A stretch of DNA of 64,000 nt, from assembly GCA_015178975.1 (NCBI GenBank), contig WHVD01000149.1:124001-188000 (forward strand). The letters are read 5' to 3'. Source of the stretch: Hysterangium stoloniferum. Its lineage: Eukaryota > Basidiomycota > Agaricomycetes > Hysterangiales > Hysterangiaceae. Position numbers and translations under genes: made by a program. This document shows positions 24,647-36,095 of the stretch, piece after piece (positions within the stretch are counted from its first letter, which is position 1; the number at the start of each line of letters is the position of its first letter). A model generated the notes under the pieces. That model was not told the DNA's origin. It made no database searches and saw nothing but the letters and a program-made list of their open reading frames with translations.

Positions 24647-25815
24647 GCTCCAGTGAAGTGATTGTGTGTGTGATGAGTTGGTATGGAGCATTGAGGTCTC
24701 TAGGGGGTTCTGGTAGAAGTATGGATGTAGGTAGTGGAGAGGTATGAAGGGATGGTCCGACTGCATAGGTGGAGGCATGATGAAGGGATCTTGCATGATG
24801 GGAGAGGTGGGATTGGGAGGATACAATATTGAGGCAACTGGTGCTGATGTCATTGGCGACTCATCCTGATGGTGAGGGAGAATGATAGGTGGTTTGTGTG
24901 TGACAGAGAAAGCATGGTTGGGGGGAACCTCATCCCAACTGCCATGGATGCCACTCCAGTCATTGCCTAACAAAATCTGTGACCTTGATGAGGAAATGTC
25001 TGCATTACCCCCAGTATGCTCAACACTTTCTGTATGAGGTGAGGGATCAGGGAGTAGTGGTGGTAGGAAATTTGGGTTTGGCTTGTTGACTTTGTGACAT
25101 AGTGTGATTGTTCAGGTGTTCAGGGAGGATGTGAGGGAAAAGAGATGGAGGAGATAAAGAGAGTCATGAAAATTTAGTGAATTTATGTTAATTTAAACCC
25201 TGCTTGGTTGTTGGTGTGAAGAGGTTGGGGGGGAATAGGGAGAGTGGGAGGGGGAGTTGATTACATCTTGAGATAGATAAATGATAAACTTGCATTCTTA
25301 ATCATGAGAAGGTAGTATATAGTTTGTTAAATCCCATAAATGGCCTTATACATAAGTCCTGAGGAGGTCATTACTGTTTAACCAAGTATCCTCTTCTGGC
25401 CCATATCCTTTCCATCAGACTTGAAAGGGTAATCAAGTTTGATGCTTTTTGTGCCCTACTCTCACTTTGACCTTGTATTCTTCATCCTTGGTATTTAATT
25501 CCCTTGGATTATTGAGTTGAGTCCTTTGTCTGAATTCCTTGGGAGAGAAATGATATTTCTTGAGATGCTTCCTGTTGATGACTGGGTACATTTGGTATTC
25601 AGAAGGGAGTTTAAGTCAGAAAATTTGAGAGTTGATTTTTTCCAAAACTTCAAATGGCCCTATTCATCTTTTAATGAGCTTTTGCCCATCACCTTTGGCT
25701 TCAACAAGTTCAAGGGAATGGGGGTTGATCAGAATGTAGTCCCCTTCCACAATCTCCTCTGCGGGCCTCCATTTCTTATTGTAGCTACAAGCTTGTATAT
25801 TTCACAGTACCTCTC

Positions 25816-27073
25816 ACAGTGCCCCCCAGGTCGAAGGGCTATGTCAAAGAAGGTGTTGAAGGATGCTTGGAACTCCTCCCCATGTGTCCTGTGAAGAACC
25901 TCTGAGTTGCAGGATAGCGTTGCCCCAGGCGAGATGCTTGGTGTGAAAGGAAAGGACAATGTCCTCCCACTTCAAAACATTGTTGGCAGATGTCAGCCCA
26001 TCCAGCCTCTGAAGGGAGGAGACCCAATGACCATAGGTCTTTTGGCACATTCAAATGATAGTGTGAATGTGATCAGCAGAGGTGGTTGTAATGCAGGTGA
26101 TGAGAGGGAGCTGGGGGTGCAGTGACGGCAGGTCAGGAGTGGGAGGTGGTGCACAGCTCACGTCCCCACCAGAGGAAAGTCCTCCTGAGGTGTCAGAATC
26201 CAATAGCAGGTGCTCTAACAGGTCAACCAGTCCACAGCCGAATGAATTGGTGCATGCTCAGGAAGGACACAAGCAGAGTCCACTAGCAGAGACCAAAACA
26301 TAGAGAGCTTCACCTGTTTGATGTCCTCCACTAAATGCAGCTGTTCATGGTGTGCCCCCATCGCTGCAATCTGTTTCCACAAAATCCATCCATTTATGAC
26401 CTGAAGGGGGAGCGATGGTTGAAGAATTGTTGTGTCCTTCCATTCTCCTCCATTCCTGCTGTGTCCGCTTTGAAGGGACATTATCCCTAGCTCCCATCCT
26501 CTGCTGTCCTTCTAAGTACTCCTCTCTCCTCTTCCATTTAAGTGTTTTCAATTCCTCCTGGACCTGTGCAGAGAAAGCCTTGGACTGCCATTTCTTTTTG
26601 ATCTCCTCTTCGGTAGAAGGGAAAATACTACAAGAAGGTGGTGGGGTTTCACTCCATGTTCCCGAGGGAGCCCCCCAAGTATTAGAGGACCAGGGCATAG
26701 CTTTTGAAGTGGAGTCCATCCGTGTAGGGTGTGTGGACAATGAGGTCTCCTCCACATGCTCGACAGTTTCTGTTCGAGGTGGTGGGGAAGGAGGAACTGT
26801 TGTTTGAGGTCGAGGTATTCTTTTAAAGTTGGGAAATCGGGGTCTGGGGAGAGGAGCGTATGGAGTAAAAGCAGTTCCATTCCCTGAGTTGGTGGACATT
26901 TCCGCTGTGTTGTCCTGCACAGCGGAGGGTATCGACGAAGGCGTTCCAGAATTACCCGTGGAGTGCTCGACTTGGTCAGTACAAGACGGTGTGGTAGAAG
27001 TATTAATAGGTTGGGGTCACGGTATTCTTTTGAAGTTGGGGAACTTGGGTTTGGGTTGTTGCTCCTGCGACAT
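25816..27073 (-). pseudogene. Accessory ORF (ORF3) and polypurine tract of element X
   Basis: The minus-strand start is near 27073 (MSQEQQPKPKFPNFKRIPRP). The tract PRFPNFKRIPRP is repeated near 26830-26850. A Lys/Glu-rich middle block follows (LKWKRREEYLEGQQRM), then SGHKWMDFVETDCSDGGTP near 26345-26405, and SSQDTWGGVPSILQHLL near 25850-25900 just before the polypurine tract. The KW-DF-ETD-S-GGTP and WGGVP blocks match ORF3 of element B (36540-36620, 38165-38205). The length would be about 400 residues. The function is unknown; no nucleic-acid-binding motif is seen. Confidence 0.65.
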
Positions 27074-27223
27074 AGTGTACTGATTTGAGAGGTTGACGTG
27101 GAGGGAAGAGATAGGGGGAATAAATTTTTCTTTAGCGGATTTACATATTTTATATTAATTTCAAGCTCCACTCAGTTATTGAGGTGAAAGGCTGAGGGGG
27201 ATGAAAGTGGGGGGTAGAGTTAG

Positions 27224-27697
27224 AAGTAAATAAACAGTGTTGTCATCGTAAGAATGTGAAATAATTATTAGATTCGATAAATAGTCTTGTAAGCTCTAAG
27301 AAGAGTGGGAGCATTACAAAGGTCATTGCTGTTTAACCAGGTGTCCTCCTCTGGTCCATATCCCTTCCATCGAACTTGGAAAAGGAGTCAATTTCGATGC
27401 TTTTTGTCCCCTACTATAGCTTCTACTTCATACTCCTTGTTGTTATGATTGAGTTCTCGAGGATTCTCGAGTAGCTCCCTGGATCCGAATTCCTTAGGGG
27501 AGAGATGGTACTTTTTAAGATGGTCTCGATTAATCACTGGGTGTAATTGATATTCCGAGGGAATGCAGAGTCAAAAGACTTGAGGATTGATCTTCTCCAA
27601 GACTTCGAACGGCCCTATCTGTCTTTGTATAAGTTTCCTTCTGGGTCCCTTGGCTTCAACGAGCTCAAGAGAATGGGGATTGATCAGAACATAATCT
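27224..27697 (-). pseudogene. pol: Element X pol C-terminus with chromodomain
   Basis: A minus-strand reading near 27290-27440 matches the chromodomain of element B (35575-35740): KEYEVEAIVG, then WKGYGPEEDTWLNSNDL. Chromodomains in this clade bind histone marks and steer integration to heterochromatin, which fits the nesting seen here. The reading continues at 38893 across the inserted element B. Confidence 0.85.
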
Positions 27698-27702
27698 CCC
27701 TC

Positions 27703-28343
27703 TGTGAAGGGTATGCATATATGCATGATTGGACAGTGGAATAATATGCATATTATAGTACTTTATTATCTAGTTTCTATTCCTTTTCTTTAATTCTCTT
27801 TATCCTTCGAGCATACCCGTATTTCTTAGTTCGAAGTCTTGTGTAAACCTATGGGCGCTCTCAGTGCCAAAAGACAGACACCTTTTTACCCAGCAGACAC
27901 CACCTCGTAACGACCCAGACGTTGAATAGCGAGAGGTGTCAAGGGTAACATCTCAGCTACTTATAAAGGTAGCAACTTCTTGCGTACTAGTAATCTTTGG
28001 ACTTGAACCGCGAAGGTCGAGTCCCACTCTCAAGTCTTTGCACTCGTCGACACTCTAGTTGATTCGCGCTGCTATATCTCTACCTTTGATATTCAGTCTT
28101 TTGCTGATTATCTTTCTTACTTCTAGCTACAAGTTGTACCGTAAAGGTCAACTCTTCTTTTCTCCGGTCCTTATCGTCACGAGCAACTGTACAGTTGCTC
28201 TTGTGACGTGTAGTGCGTCTTTTAATAGTACTATCAGTCTAGTAATTTACAGTATTGTACAGAATGGTCAATACTTAATAATAGTAGTTGAATAAATACT
28301 ATTCTTCGTACATTGAGTGGTCAGAATCTATCGACTCTTCACA
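27703..28343 (+). repeat. 5' LTR of element B (641 bp)
   Basis: From TGTGAAGGGTATGC to CGACTCTTCACA. It contains perfect palindromes at 27713-27726, 27741-27756 and 28181-28200. It is followed after one base by TGGTGATCCGAGCCGG, a primer-binding-like site. Confidence 0.96.
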
Positions 28344-28414
28344 GTGGTGATCCGAGCCGGACTGTTCTTTTTCTACGAAGAAAGATCTTATTATTGGACT
28401 ACTAAAACCCGAAC

Positions 28415-30982
28415 ATGCAAATGACTACGGGCAAGAACCAAACACCTAGGTCTTCATCAGCTCCGAGTAGCTCCATGCCTCGTCAAAAATCTGCTAATTT
28501 GGAACCACCCCGTAACGTCACTTTGAGGAAGTCTTTGTCAACTCTCCAAGGATCAACTCCTCTGGAGGATCCCTCCAGAGTAGTAGCGGAATCGTCAATG
28601 AACATTCCACCCGACCCACCTGAAGAATGCTCGTCACCCAGGCAGTTGAATGCCCCTGGAGCCAATGTTGAGCCTGGTCGAGCACCCACACCCGTTCTCA
28701 AGTTCCCTCCGAGACAGGTTATTCTCAAGCAGTTCCTCAGAGGTCATATGATTTATGCTCAGCCCATTGACTTACAATGGGATATATACTACACCGATCG
28801 AATCTCCGAGGATCTGGTTACTCCCTTTGTAGAGGAGTACAATACAGATTATCCCATTTTACCAGTGACTGTAGCAGTTTGGTTAGGTCGTTACCAGGCG
28901 ATCTTATCGGCGCGAGATCTATTCACGCGACCAGGGAACCTTGAGGACTTGACCCGATCGATTCCCAAAGGGTTGAACGAGGTGACTACCGCTACGGAAG
29001 GAGGAAGAAGGATTCTCAAGCGGGAGGTATTTTCTCTATTCCTTGAAGCACTTCGTACGCATGATGATGCATTGCAGATCCTGCACGTCCTGCTCGGTGG
29101 AGATCATGTCGTGCCTAAGGTTGACTACCAGTACATGTACATCCGCATGTTGGAGGAGTCTCTCAATGGAGTCACGCCAAATCTGCCGTTTGCATACTTC
29201 ACTTTAAGGGGTCGGCTGAAGTGAAATCAAAGAAGACTCGATAAGATGGTTTTAGAGGTACTCCTCCCCTATAATGACTTGATTCAGGTCCCCGATTCGC
29301 CTATCTCCATGACTAATTCGTTCGTTTGCAACCTAAATGGGTCTCCAGATACTCGTTTCCTATGTTCTCTCAACTGTCCTGTGATATTGGAGGACTTTCC
29401 GCTGGACTTGAGGACGCAGGTGATAGAACGCCTTCAAGAAAAGAGGATTGAGGTCTGTGCTCCCTTTCATCAACCTCAGCCGCGTCGACTCCTGAACACG
29501 ATGGAGATCGAGAGACAAATTGCGATGGAACCCAGTCCCACACCTTTTCAGGGAGATCCTCGCTCTCGCGTTGCGTTTGAGGGAGTTTCCAACAGCCCTA
29601 ACATCGGGAACGAGGTGACCACTGTCAGAAACCGATCGGTCGCCAGCAACGGTCGACCGTCCTTCTCTACAGCGTTCACTGAGGGTATAGCTGGCCGAGT
29701 CGCTGGTCGAGGATCGCTGAACCCAGACGGTCCCCACCATTCTCTGCCAATCACTTCGAATCCCTTCTTGCCATCAGGAGGACCCCCTAGTGATTCATCC
29801 GGGAGTTCGAATACTTCAGACCGAGGAGGGAACTCGGGACATAGGGAGTGCCACAATGGAGTGCCTAATACCCCTTTTCGAACTCCGATGCAGTCTCAAG
29901 CTAGCACGCTTATTGATGACTTACCTAAGGACAAGAAGATCACTCTTAACACCAACGACCTCAAGATCAAATGGTCTGACCTCCCCGAATACGATGGAGC
30001 CCAATCCAAGGCCTTGGATTATATCATGGACATCATGAGTCTTGCGGAGATATCAGACTCTTTGAGTGTGATGTTAGGAGTTGCTCTGCCAAGATGACTC
30101 ACGGGAAACGCTAAGGTCTGGTGGAGCACCCTAGACCGTGAGCATCGTACTGAATTCAGTCAATCTCATGGGTCATTTCTTTGGGGCATTGTGGAAGGGT
30201 TGCTTGGAACTCGCTGGCATGAATCCTTGGCCTTAGAATGGGAAGCCATGAAATTTCGACAAGCTGGTCACAATCGTGAGACACCCGTCCACTATATCCA
30301 GCGGAGAGTTAAACTCTATCGTTTCCTGTACGGGTTCCACCAGGACAGAGGAGATGAGACACGCAGACTCATTCTCACGCTGCCTACGGAATGGCTCTAC
30401 CTTCTTCAAGGACAACCCATCGATGATATCATGAGTTTGCAGACTTATGCTAATAACCTGCAAGAAGCTCTGATTAACGCTTGGGTCCAAACACACCGGG
30501 AACGTTACAGGTTCCAGAAACCGCGCGTAATGTTATCAGAGGGTCAGGAATTGGATTTTAGAGTCACCGACGACTTCTCTTCACCTAACCATGTTCTCGT
30601 TAGTGAGACTAACGAGAGAGGCTCGATGAGAGGGACCGTCCCTGACGTCGCTAATCCAACACAGGGAAAGCATCATGGAAAAATGTTCTTCGAGAGGAGT
30701 AACAAGAAGAGCTTGGTCAAACCCACCAAGGAATGTTGGATATGCGGAAGTCTGGAGCATTTCAAGATAGATTGCCCCCACACTGGCAAAATGTCTCATT
30801 ATGTCTCTATCAACAAATACTCCGCACAGGATATGTCGGAGGAAGCTGAGGAGCAAAGGTTATATGAAGCGGTTCATGGACTATCTATACAAGGACAAGT
30901 AAATAGCTCTGATGATGAATTGACTTTTGTTTCCATTTATGTGCCCCGAGTCGGAGACAAATTAGTAAGGGAGGAAAATTGA
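28415..30982 (+). pseudogene. gag: Element B gag
   Basis: Starts MQMTTGKNQTPRSS. The first 270 or so residues are an extension with VFSLFLEALRTHDDALQIL and FAYFTLRGRLK that lies before the usual capsid domain. The capsid-type block (FRQAGHNRETPVHYIQRRVK, then EWLYLLQGQPIDDIM) is near 30250-30440, and a CCHC zinc knuckle CWICGSLEHFKIDC is at 30736-30777. The same order is found in elements X and A2. It would form the particle and bind RNA. It is a fossil with a few breaks. Confidence 0.88.
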
Positions 30983-31369
30983 ACGACTAGTGAAGCTCTT
31001 CCGTCTGAAGTTTATGTATCCATACTGGCCGCAGATTTCTTCGAAAGGGAGACCGGTTGAGTGCTCATCGGCAGGACCTTGAAGGCCTGACCGAGAACTA
31101 CCGTCAGACTGGAGATTCTCACAAACAAATCAGCTCGAACTTGCTCTGTTCACCTGGAGCTGATGTTGACACATTCCCGTTTGATCCTAGAAACCCCCCC
31201 CGACTTACTACCGTACGAGGACTCGGATTCGGAGGACAGTGACAGTGATCCGGTATTGGATTCCCCTTCGAAGCATATTCCTTGTCAAAGTGAGTGCAGG
31301 AACGTAAGCTTGTCCCTGCACAAGGAAGGTAAGAGGCCTAGAATCCAATACCCTCGTCCCAGTTGACTG

Positions 31370-34300
31370 ATGAAGGAGGATACTACGATCCTTTATCGAA
31401 AACGGGGTCCCCCCAGTGGTTACTCTAGCATAGGAGTTGCAGCGCTCCATGTTTTCGGTCATGTAGGAACTCCCGATTCACCGGAACGCGTTAAAGTCCG
31501 AATGGACACGGGAGTGGATCTTTCCCTTATATCAGAGGAATTCTACAAGGGGCTGCAGGGCATATATAAGTTGAAACAAGGACTCAAGTTACGTCTAATC
31601 CAGTTCACGGGTAATGCTAAGGTTATCGGATATGTTAATATTCCTATTTACCTGAAGTTCGCAGCAGAAACGTATGTCGTTAGAGGAATGACGGTGCCAA
31701 TTCGTTTAGGAGAAGACTTCCATATTAATTACGAAATTGGTACTCTAAGAGATCAGCCGTTGGGATCTAGACTTATTCTCCCGGGATGACAGGGTTTTAT
31801 TCCAGCCAGTTCTTCTAAGGAACCTCAACCTTTGACCTTCACTGTCAATAAGGCCCCTTTCAGGAAGCATGAGAAGGAGCAACCCAAGCTCACCTCTCTC
31901 CCTGATAAAGGCGTGTGTACTGAAAGAGTCGCGCGAGCCTTGGAGGATTGCACTATCGATCCAGAGTCAGCTAGACTAGTGCCCATTTTTGTTGAAGATC
32001 TAAAGGGTGAGGAGTGGATTGTTGAAGGAATTGTATTGCAAAACGAGGACGGTTCCATATTAGCCACACCAATCACGGCAATTTCAAGGAATAGTGTGGC
32101 AGTACCCTTAGCCAATCCATCGCTAACCCCTAAGACTATCTGACGAGGGGAGACAATAGGGATAACCCATGACCCCGGTCGTTGGGCTCACAAGCCCAGG
32201 TCACTTGAGGAGAAAGGTTTAATGGCAGCAGGTGCGACCAAGATCGCACACCTTATCAAAAGTCTCTCTCAACTTGAGGAGGACCGTCAATTTGCCTCAG
32301 AGAGGCCTAAGCCACCTGTTGAACCAGAGATTGCGGATGATTTCGAACCGCCTGGTCCTAAGACGGCTGCGGTGGCTGATAATGAGAAATTTGCCTCAGA
32401 GGATCTTCACAAGCTAGTCAACTTGGGACCAGATATACCAACGGAGGTCCTGCCATGTCTCAGATCAGTTTTGACTGAGAACGTTAAGGCTTTCGGAGTC
32501 GACGGACGGTTAGGGCAAGTGGAATGTAGAGTCCCTGTCCCCTTGAAAGAGGGTGCCCAGCCTGTATCCATGCCTATGTTCCCTTCGTCCCCTGCCAATA
32601 GGAGAGTTATAGACGAGCAAATGGATACCTGGTTCGAACAGGGTGTCATTGAGCCATCTAAAAGCCCCTGGGGGGCGCCAGCCTTTGTAGTATATCACAA
32701 TGGTAAACCGCGCGTGGTCATCGACTATTGGAAACTTAATCATCTCACTGTTCCAGATGAATTCCCTTTACCACGTCAATCGGAGATCATGCAAGCGCTG
32801 TCGGGATCAAATGTTCTCTCTTCTTTTGACGCGCTAGCTGGGTTTACTCAATTAGAAATGTTGGAGGACGATAAGCCCAAAACAGCCTTCAGATCTCATA
32901 GAGGGCTGTGGCAATTTAAAAGGATGCCATTCGGGCTCAGAAATGGCCCCTCCACATTTCAGCGCATCATGCAAACAGTTTTAGCACCCTACTTGTGGAT
33001 TTTTTGTTTAGTCTACATCAATGACATAGTCATATTCTCTAAGAACTGGGATGATCATTTGCTTCACCTGAATCAGGTGCTTGGCGCTATCGCTTTGGCC
33101 GGCATCACTCTCTCCCCCAAGAAATGTTTTATCGGATATAATTCAATCTTGTTGTTGGGTCATAAAGTATCCAGGTTGGGTTTTTCGACCCATCAAGAGA
33201 AAGTTCATGCTATATTGGAACTGGCCCCACCCACTAAGGTTTCTGAACTACAACGGTTCCTTGGAATGGTCCTTTACTTTTCGGCGTATATACCATTCTA
33301 TTCATGGATGGTGTCCCCTTTATTCTCGCTCCTAAAAAAGGGAACACCCTGGACATGGACCGCTGAACATGTCCAAGCTTATGAGGATGTTAAAACCGCA
33401 CTAGGATCAGCACCAGTGCTGGGACATCCAGTTAGTGGGATGCCCTATCGATTGTATACGGACGCTTCAGATTTTGCCTTAGGTTGTTGTCTCCAACAAG
33501 TCCAGAAGATGGCTTTAGGAGACTTGATGGACACTAAAATCTATGCCCAAGCCAAGTTAGCTTTTGACTGTGCGCAGGATGTGCCATCCTTTGTTCATCG
33601 GTACAAAACCAAACAGCCCGAGATTGAGTGGTCAGATTCATGGGGACCCACTTTTGAGGCGACCGAAGTTACTGTTGAACGAGTCATTGCATATTGGAGT
33701 CGCACACTGAAAAGCACTGAACATAACTATTCTGCCACTGAACGGGAAGCGTTAGCAGCAAAGGAGGGACTAGTCCATTTCCAACCCTTCATTGAAGGTG
33801 AACATGTCCTGCTCATTACAGATCATGCAGCTCTGCAATGGGCTAGATCGTACGAGAACACTAATCATTGACTAGCCACATGGGGGGTGATATACGCTGC
33901 ATTTCCAGGTCTCGAAATTTTACATCGAGCAGGAAGAGTTCACAGTAACGTGGACCCACTGTCCAGACTCCCTCGTGTACCAGCCTTCGTGAGCCCTATT
34001 AGAGATGATTTACAAGCTATCACCTCGACCTCTCTGGACAAGAGTACTGAGGAAAAACTATGGAAGGATAAAACTGCTAAGAAGGTGGTCTTCTCAATCA
34101 TAAACGATTCCATGGAACCTTTTGGAGTAACTCAGAAGGTCTGACAGTCGGAATGGGATTCTCATAATGCAGTAAGGGACGATCAGGAGGACGAGTCTGA
34201 CTTTGCACTGCGTCATCCTCAGCTGCTAATCAGTATCGAGGAGGGATACATAAAGAAATTTCTAGAGGGATACTCGAAGGACCCAGTCTTCAGAAACCTC

Positions 34301-35746
34301 TACGCTCGAGATACCCCTTCACCCAATGTGGTTGTTACTCCTTCTCACTACTTTGTGGGAGCAAACAGACTCCTGTACTTTTGTGACTCGGACTGGAAAG
34401 GTCGAGTCTGCATGCCCAGAACCATGACTAACTCTATTTTAAGGTTGGTACATGATAATCCTTTTGAGGGAGCACACGCCGGAGGTCAGCGGTTGTTCAA
34501 CCTGATGAAAGACCGGTTCTTTTCGCCAAAAATGCTGCAAGATTGCATGTCATACGTGTGTACCTGTGACATCTGCCAAAAGACCAAAATTGATCGCACC
34601 ACTCGTCAAGGAGCCCTCAGACCTGCCGACATACCTTTTAGGCCTTTCAAAGTAGTTTCTATGGACCTGATCACTGGACTACCTGACTCGGGAAAGGATT
34701 TGTATTCAGCAGTTTTCATCGCCGTTGATAAATTAACGCGTTTTGCTATTACAATACCTACTTTCTCGAACCTTACGGCTGAAGGATTTGCACGAATGTT
34801 TGTCAAACAGGTGGCCAGCCCCTTTGGACTGCCCTCTTGAATAATCTGTGATCGGGACAAGAGATGGACCTGCAGGTTCTGGCGGGAAGTCTGTAAGATT
34901 TATGGTACCACCCTTGCGGTATCTTCTGCCCATCATCCCCAGACGGATGGACAGATGGAGAATATGAATGTGACCATAGAACAAATGCTTTGAGCCTATT
35001 GTGTTTCTGCCAAGGAGAGCTGGTCCCAATGGATTGAGGTGGTAGTCCACACGTACAACTCAACCGTTCACAGTTCCACGAACTACGCTCTGGCCTTCTT
35101 ATTAATGGGATACCTCCCGAGAGGGATGTCTCGAGTTCTAGGAGGTGACGAACCCCTAGTTCCTAGAGAACTATCAGACAGCCCTATGGCCGACCAATGG
35201 ATTCTCGAACTAGAAAATCATCGACAGATGGCACGCGATTCAATCGCTCGAGCCCAAGAGATTCAAGCACAAGCATATAACAAGAAGCAAAGACCTGTAG
35301 AAGATATCTCCAAGGGAGACTTCGTATTAGTGAACCCCCACTCCCTCGAACTGGTGGAAGTCAAGGGAATGGGGAAGAAACTAATACAAAGATGGATTGG
35401 ACTGTTCGAGGTCCTTGAGAAATTGAACCCTCAAGTATTTAGGCTTAAGATTCCCCCGGAGTATCTGATGCATCCAGTCATTCATCGGGATCATCTACGG
35501 AAATATCAACCCTCTCCTCCCAACCTCGGTCCAAGACCCCAACTTGAGAACCTAAGAGAGTTGAAATCAGATCATGAAGAATATGAAGTCGAAGCTATTG
35601 TTGGACATAGAAAACAGCGAAATCGTCTGCTATTTAGGGTGCGCTGGAAAGGTTATGGACCCGAAGAGGATTTGTGGTTAACCAGTACTAACCTCAGAAA
35701 TGCTCCGGCACTTCTGAGGGCATACAAGGCGCTGTTCAAAATCTAA
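31370..35746 (+). pseudogene. pol: Element B pol: protease, RT, RNase H, integrase, chromodomain
   Basis: Domains in order: retropepsin (VRMDTGVDLSLISEEFY, 31497-31548); RT (EQMDTWFEQGVIEPSKSPWG near 32615-32675, then MPFGLRNGPSTFQ and the YI-D catalytic box near 33015); RNase H (LYTDASDFALGCCLQQ near 33455-33500); integrase HHCC (VHDNPFEGAHAGG to CDICQKTK, 34445-34590); DDE core beginning SMDLITGLPD near 34655; and a terminal chromodomain (YEVEAIVGHRK, RVRWKGYGPEEDLWL, 35580-35685). This is the chromovirus layout. It has several breaks; the longest uninterrupted piece is 549 residues. Confidence 0.92.
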
Positions 35747-36095
35747 CAGGATATATGCGCTCGAGGAATCATCTATTCTATCATTTATTCCATTTCTTTC
35801 ATAACTTCCTTTCAGAAACATCTCAGTCATTCAGTGAGCCATCTCATTGGCTTTTATTCTCTTTCATTTTTCTATCCCTCCGGTCGATTGGGACAACCAC
35901 TAATTGGTGGCGGACACATTTACCCAAAACCCAGCCACAATTAATGAATTTCATTTAACGACCAACCGAGCGGAGTTTCAATTCAATATATATAAAAAAA
36001 AGTACACGTAAATTCACATAAATTTTCTTTATCTTTCATACCACATCCTTCACCTATCTACAGCCCTTCCCTCTATCTTCAACTTCACCACTTTA
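35747..36095 (+). promoter_or_regulatory. Spacer before ORF3 with a TATA-like run
   Basis: About 350 bp between the pol stop and the accessory ORF. It holds a TATA-like run (TATATATAAAAAAAAG, 35986-36001) followed by a pyrimidine-rich stretch (CATCCTTCACC...CTCTATCTTC) of the kind found in fungal leaders. This suggests ORF3 could have its own transcript. It is inferred from base composition only. Confidence 0.35.

Larger units (their letters stand above)
22528..25072 (-). pseudogene. Accessory ORF (ORF3) of element Y, split by nested LTRs
   Basis: The N-terminal part lies at 24652-25072 (LLGNDWSGIHGSWDEVPPNH near 24900-24970) and the C-terminal part at 22528-23236, ending in the family motif EAWGGIPNVLQ and a GGHCE end near the polypurine tract. 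The same tail is seen in elements A2, B and X. It belongs to no known retroelement protein that I recognise. It is broken, with several breaks apart from the nested LTRs. Confidence 0.6.
22528..25815 (-). mobile_element. Element Y: 3' internal region (accessory ORF and pol C-terminus)
   Basis: Minus-strand chromovirus remnant. From right to left it has the end of pol with a chromodomain-like block (WKGYGPEEDTWLNSNDL, about 25355-25405), the accessory ORF and the polypurine tract at 22528. The rest of the element is missing to the right of about 25800, where element X begins. It is split by nested family-F and family-G LTRs. It is heavily broken. Confidence 0.78.
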
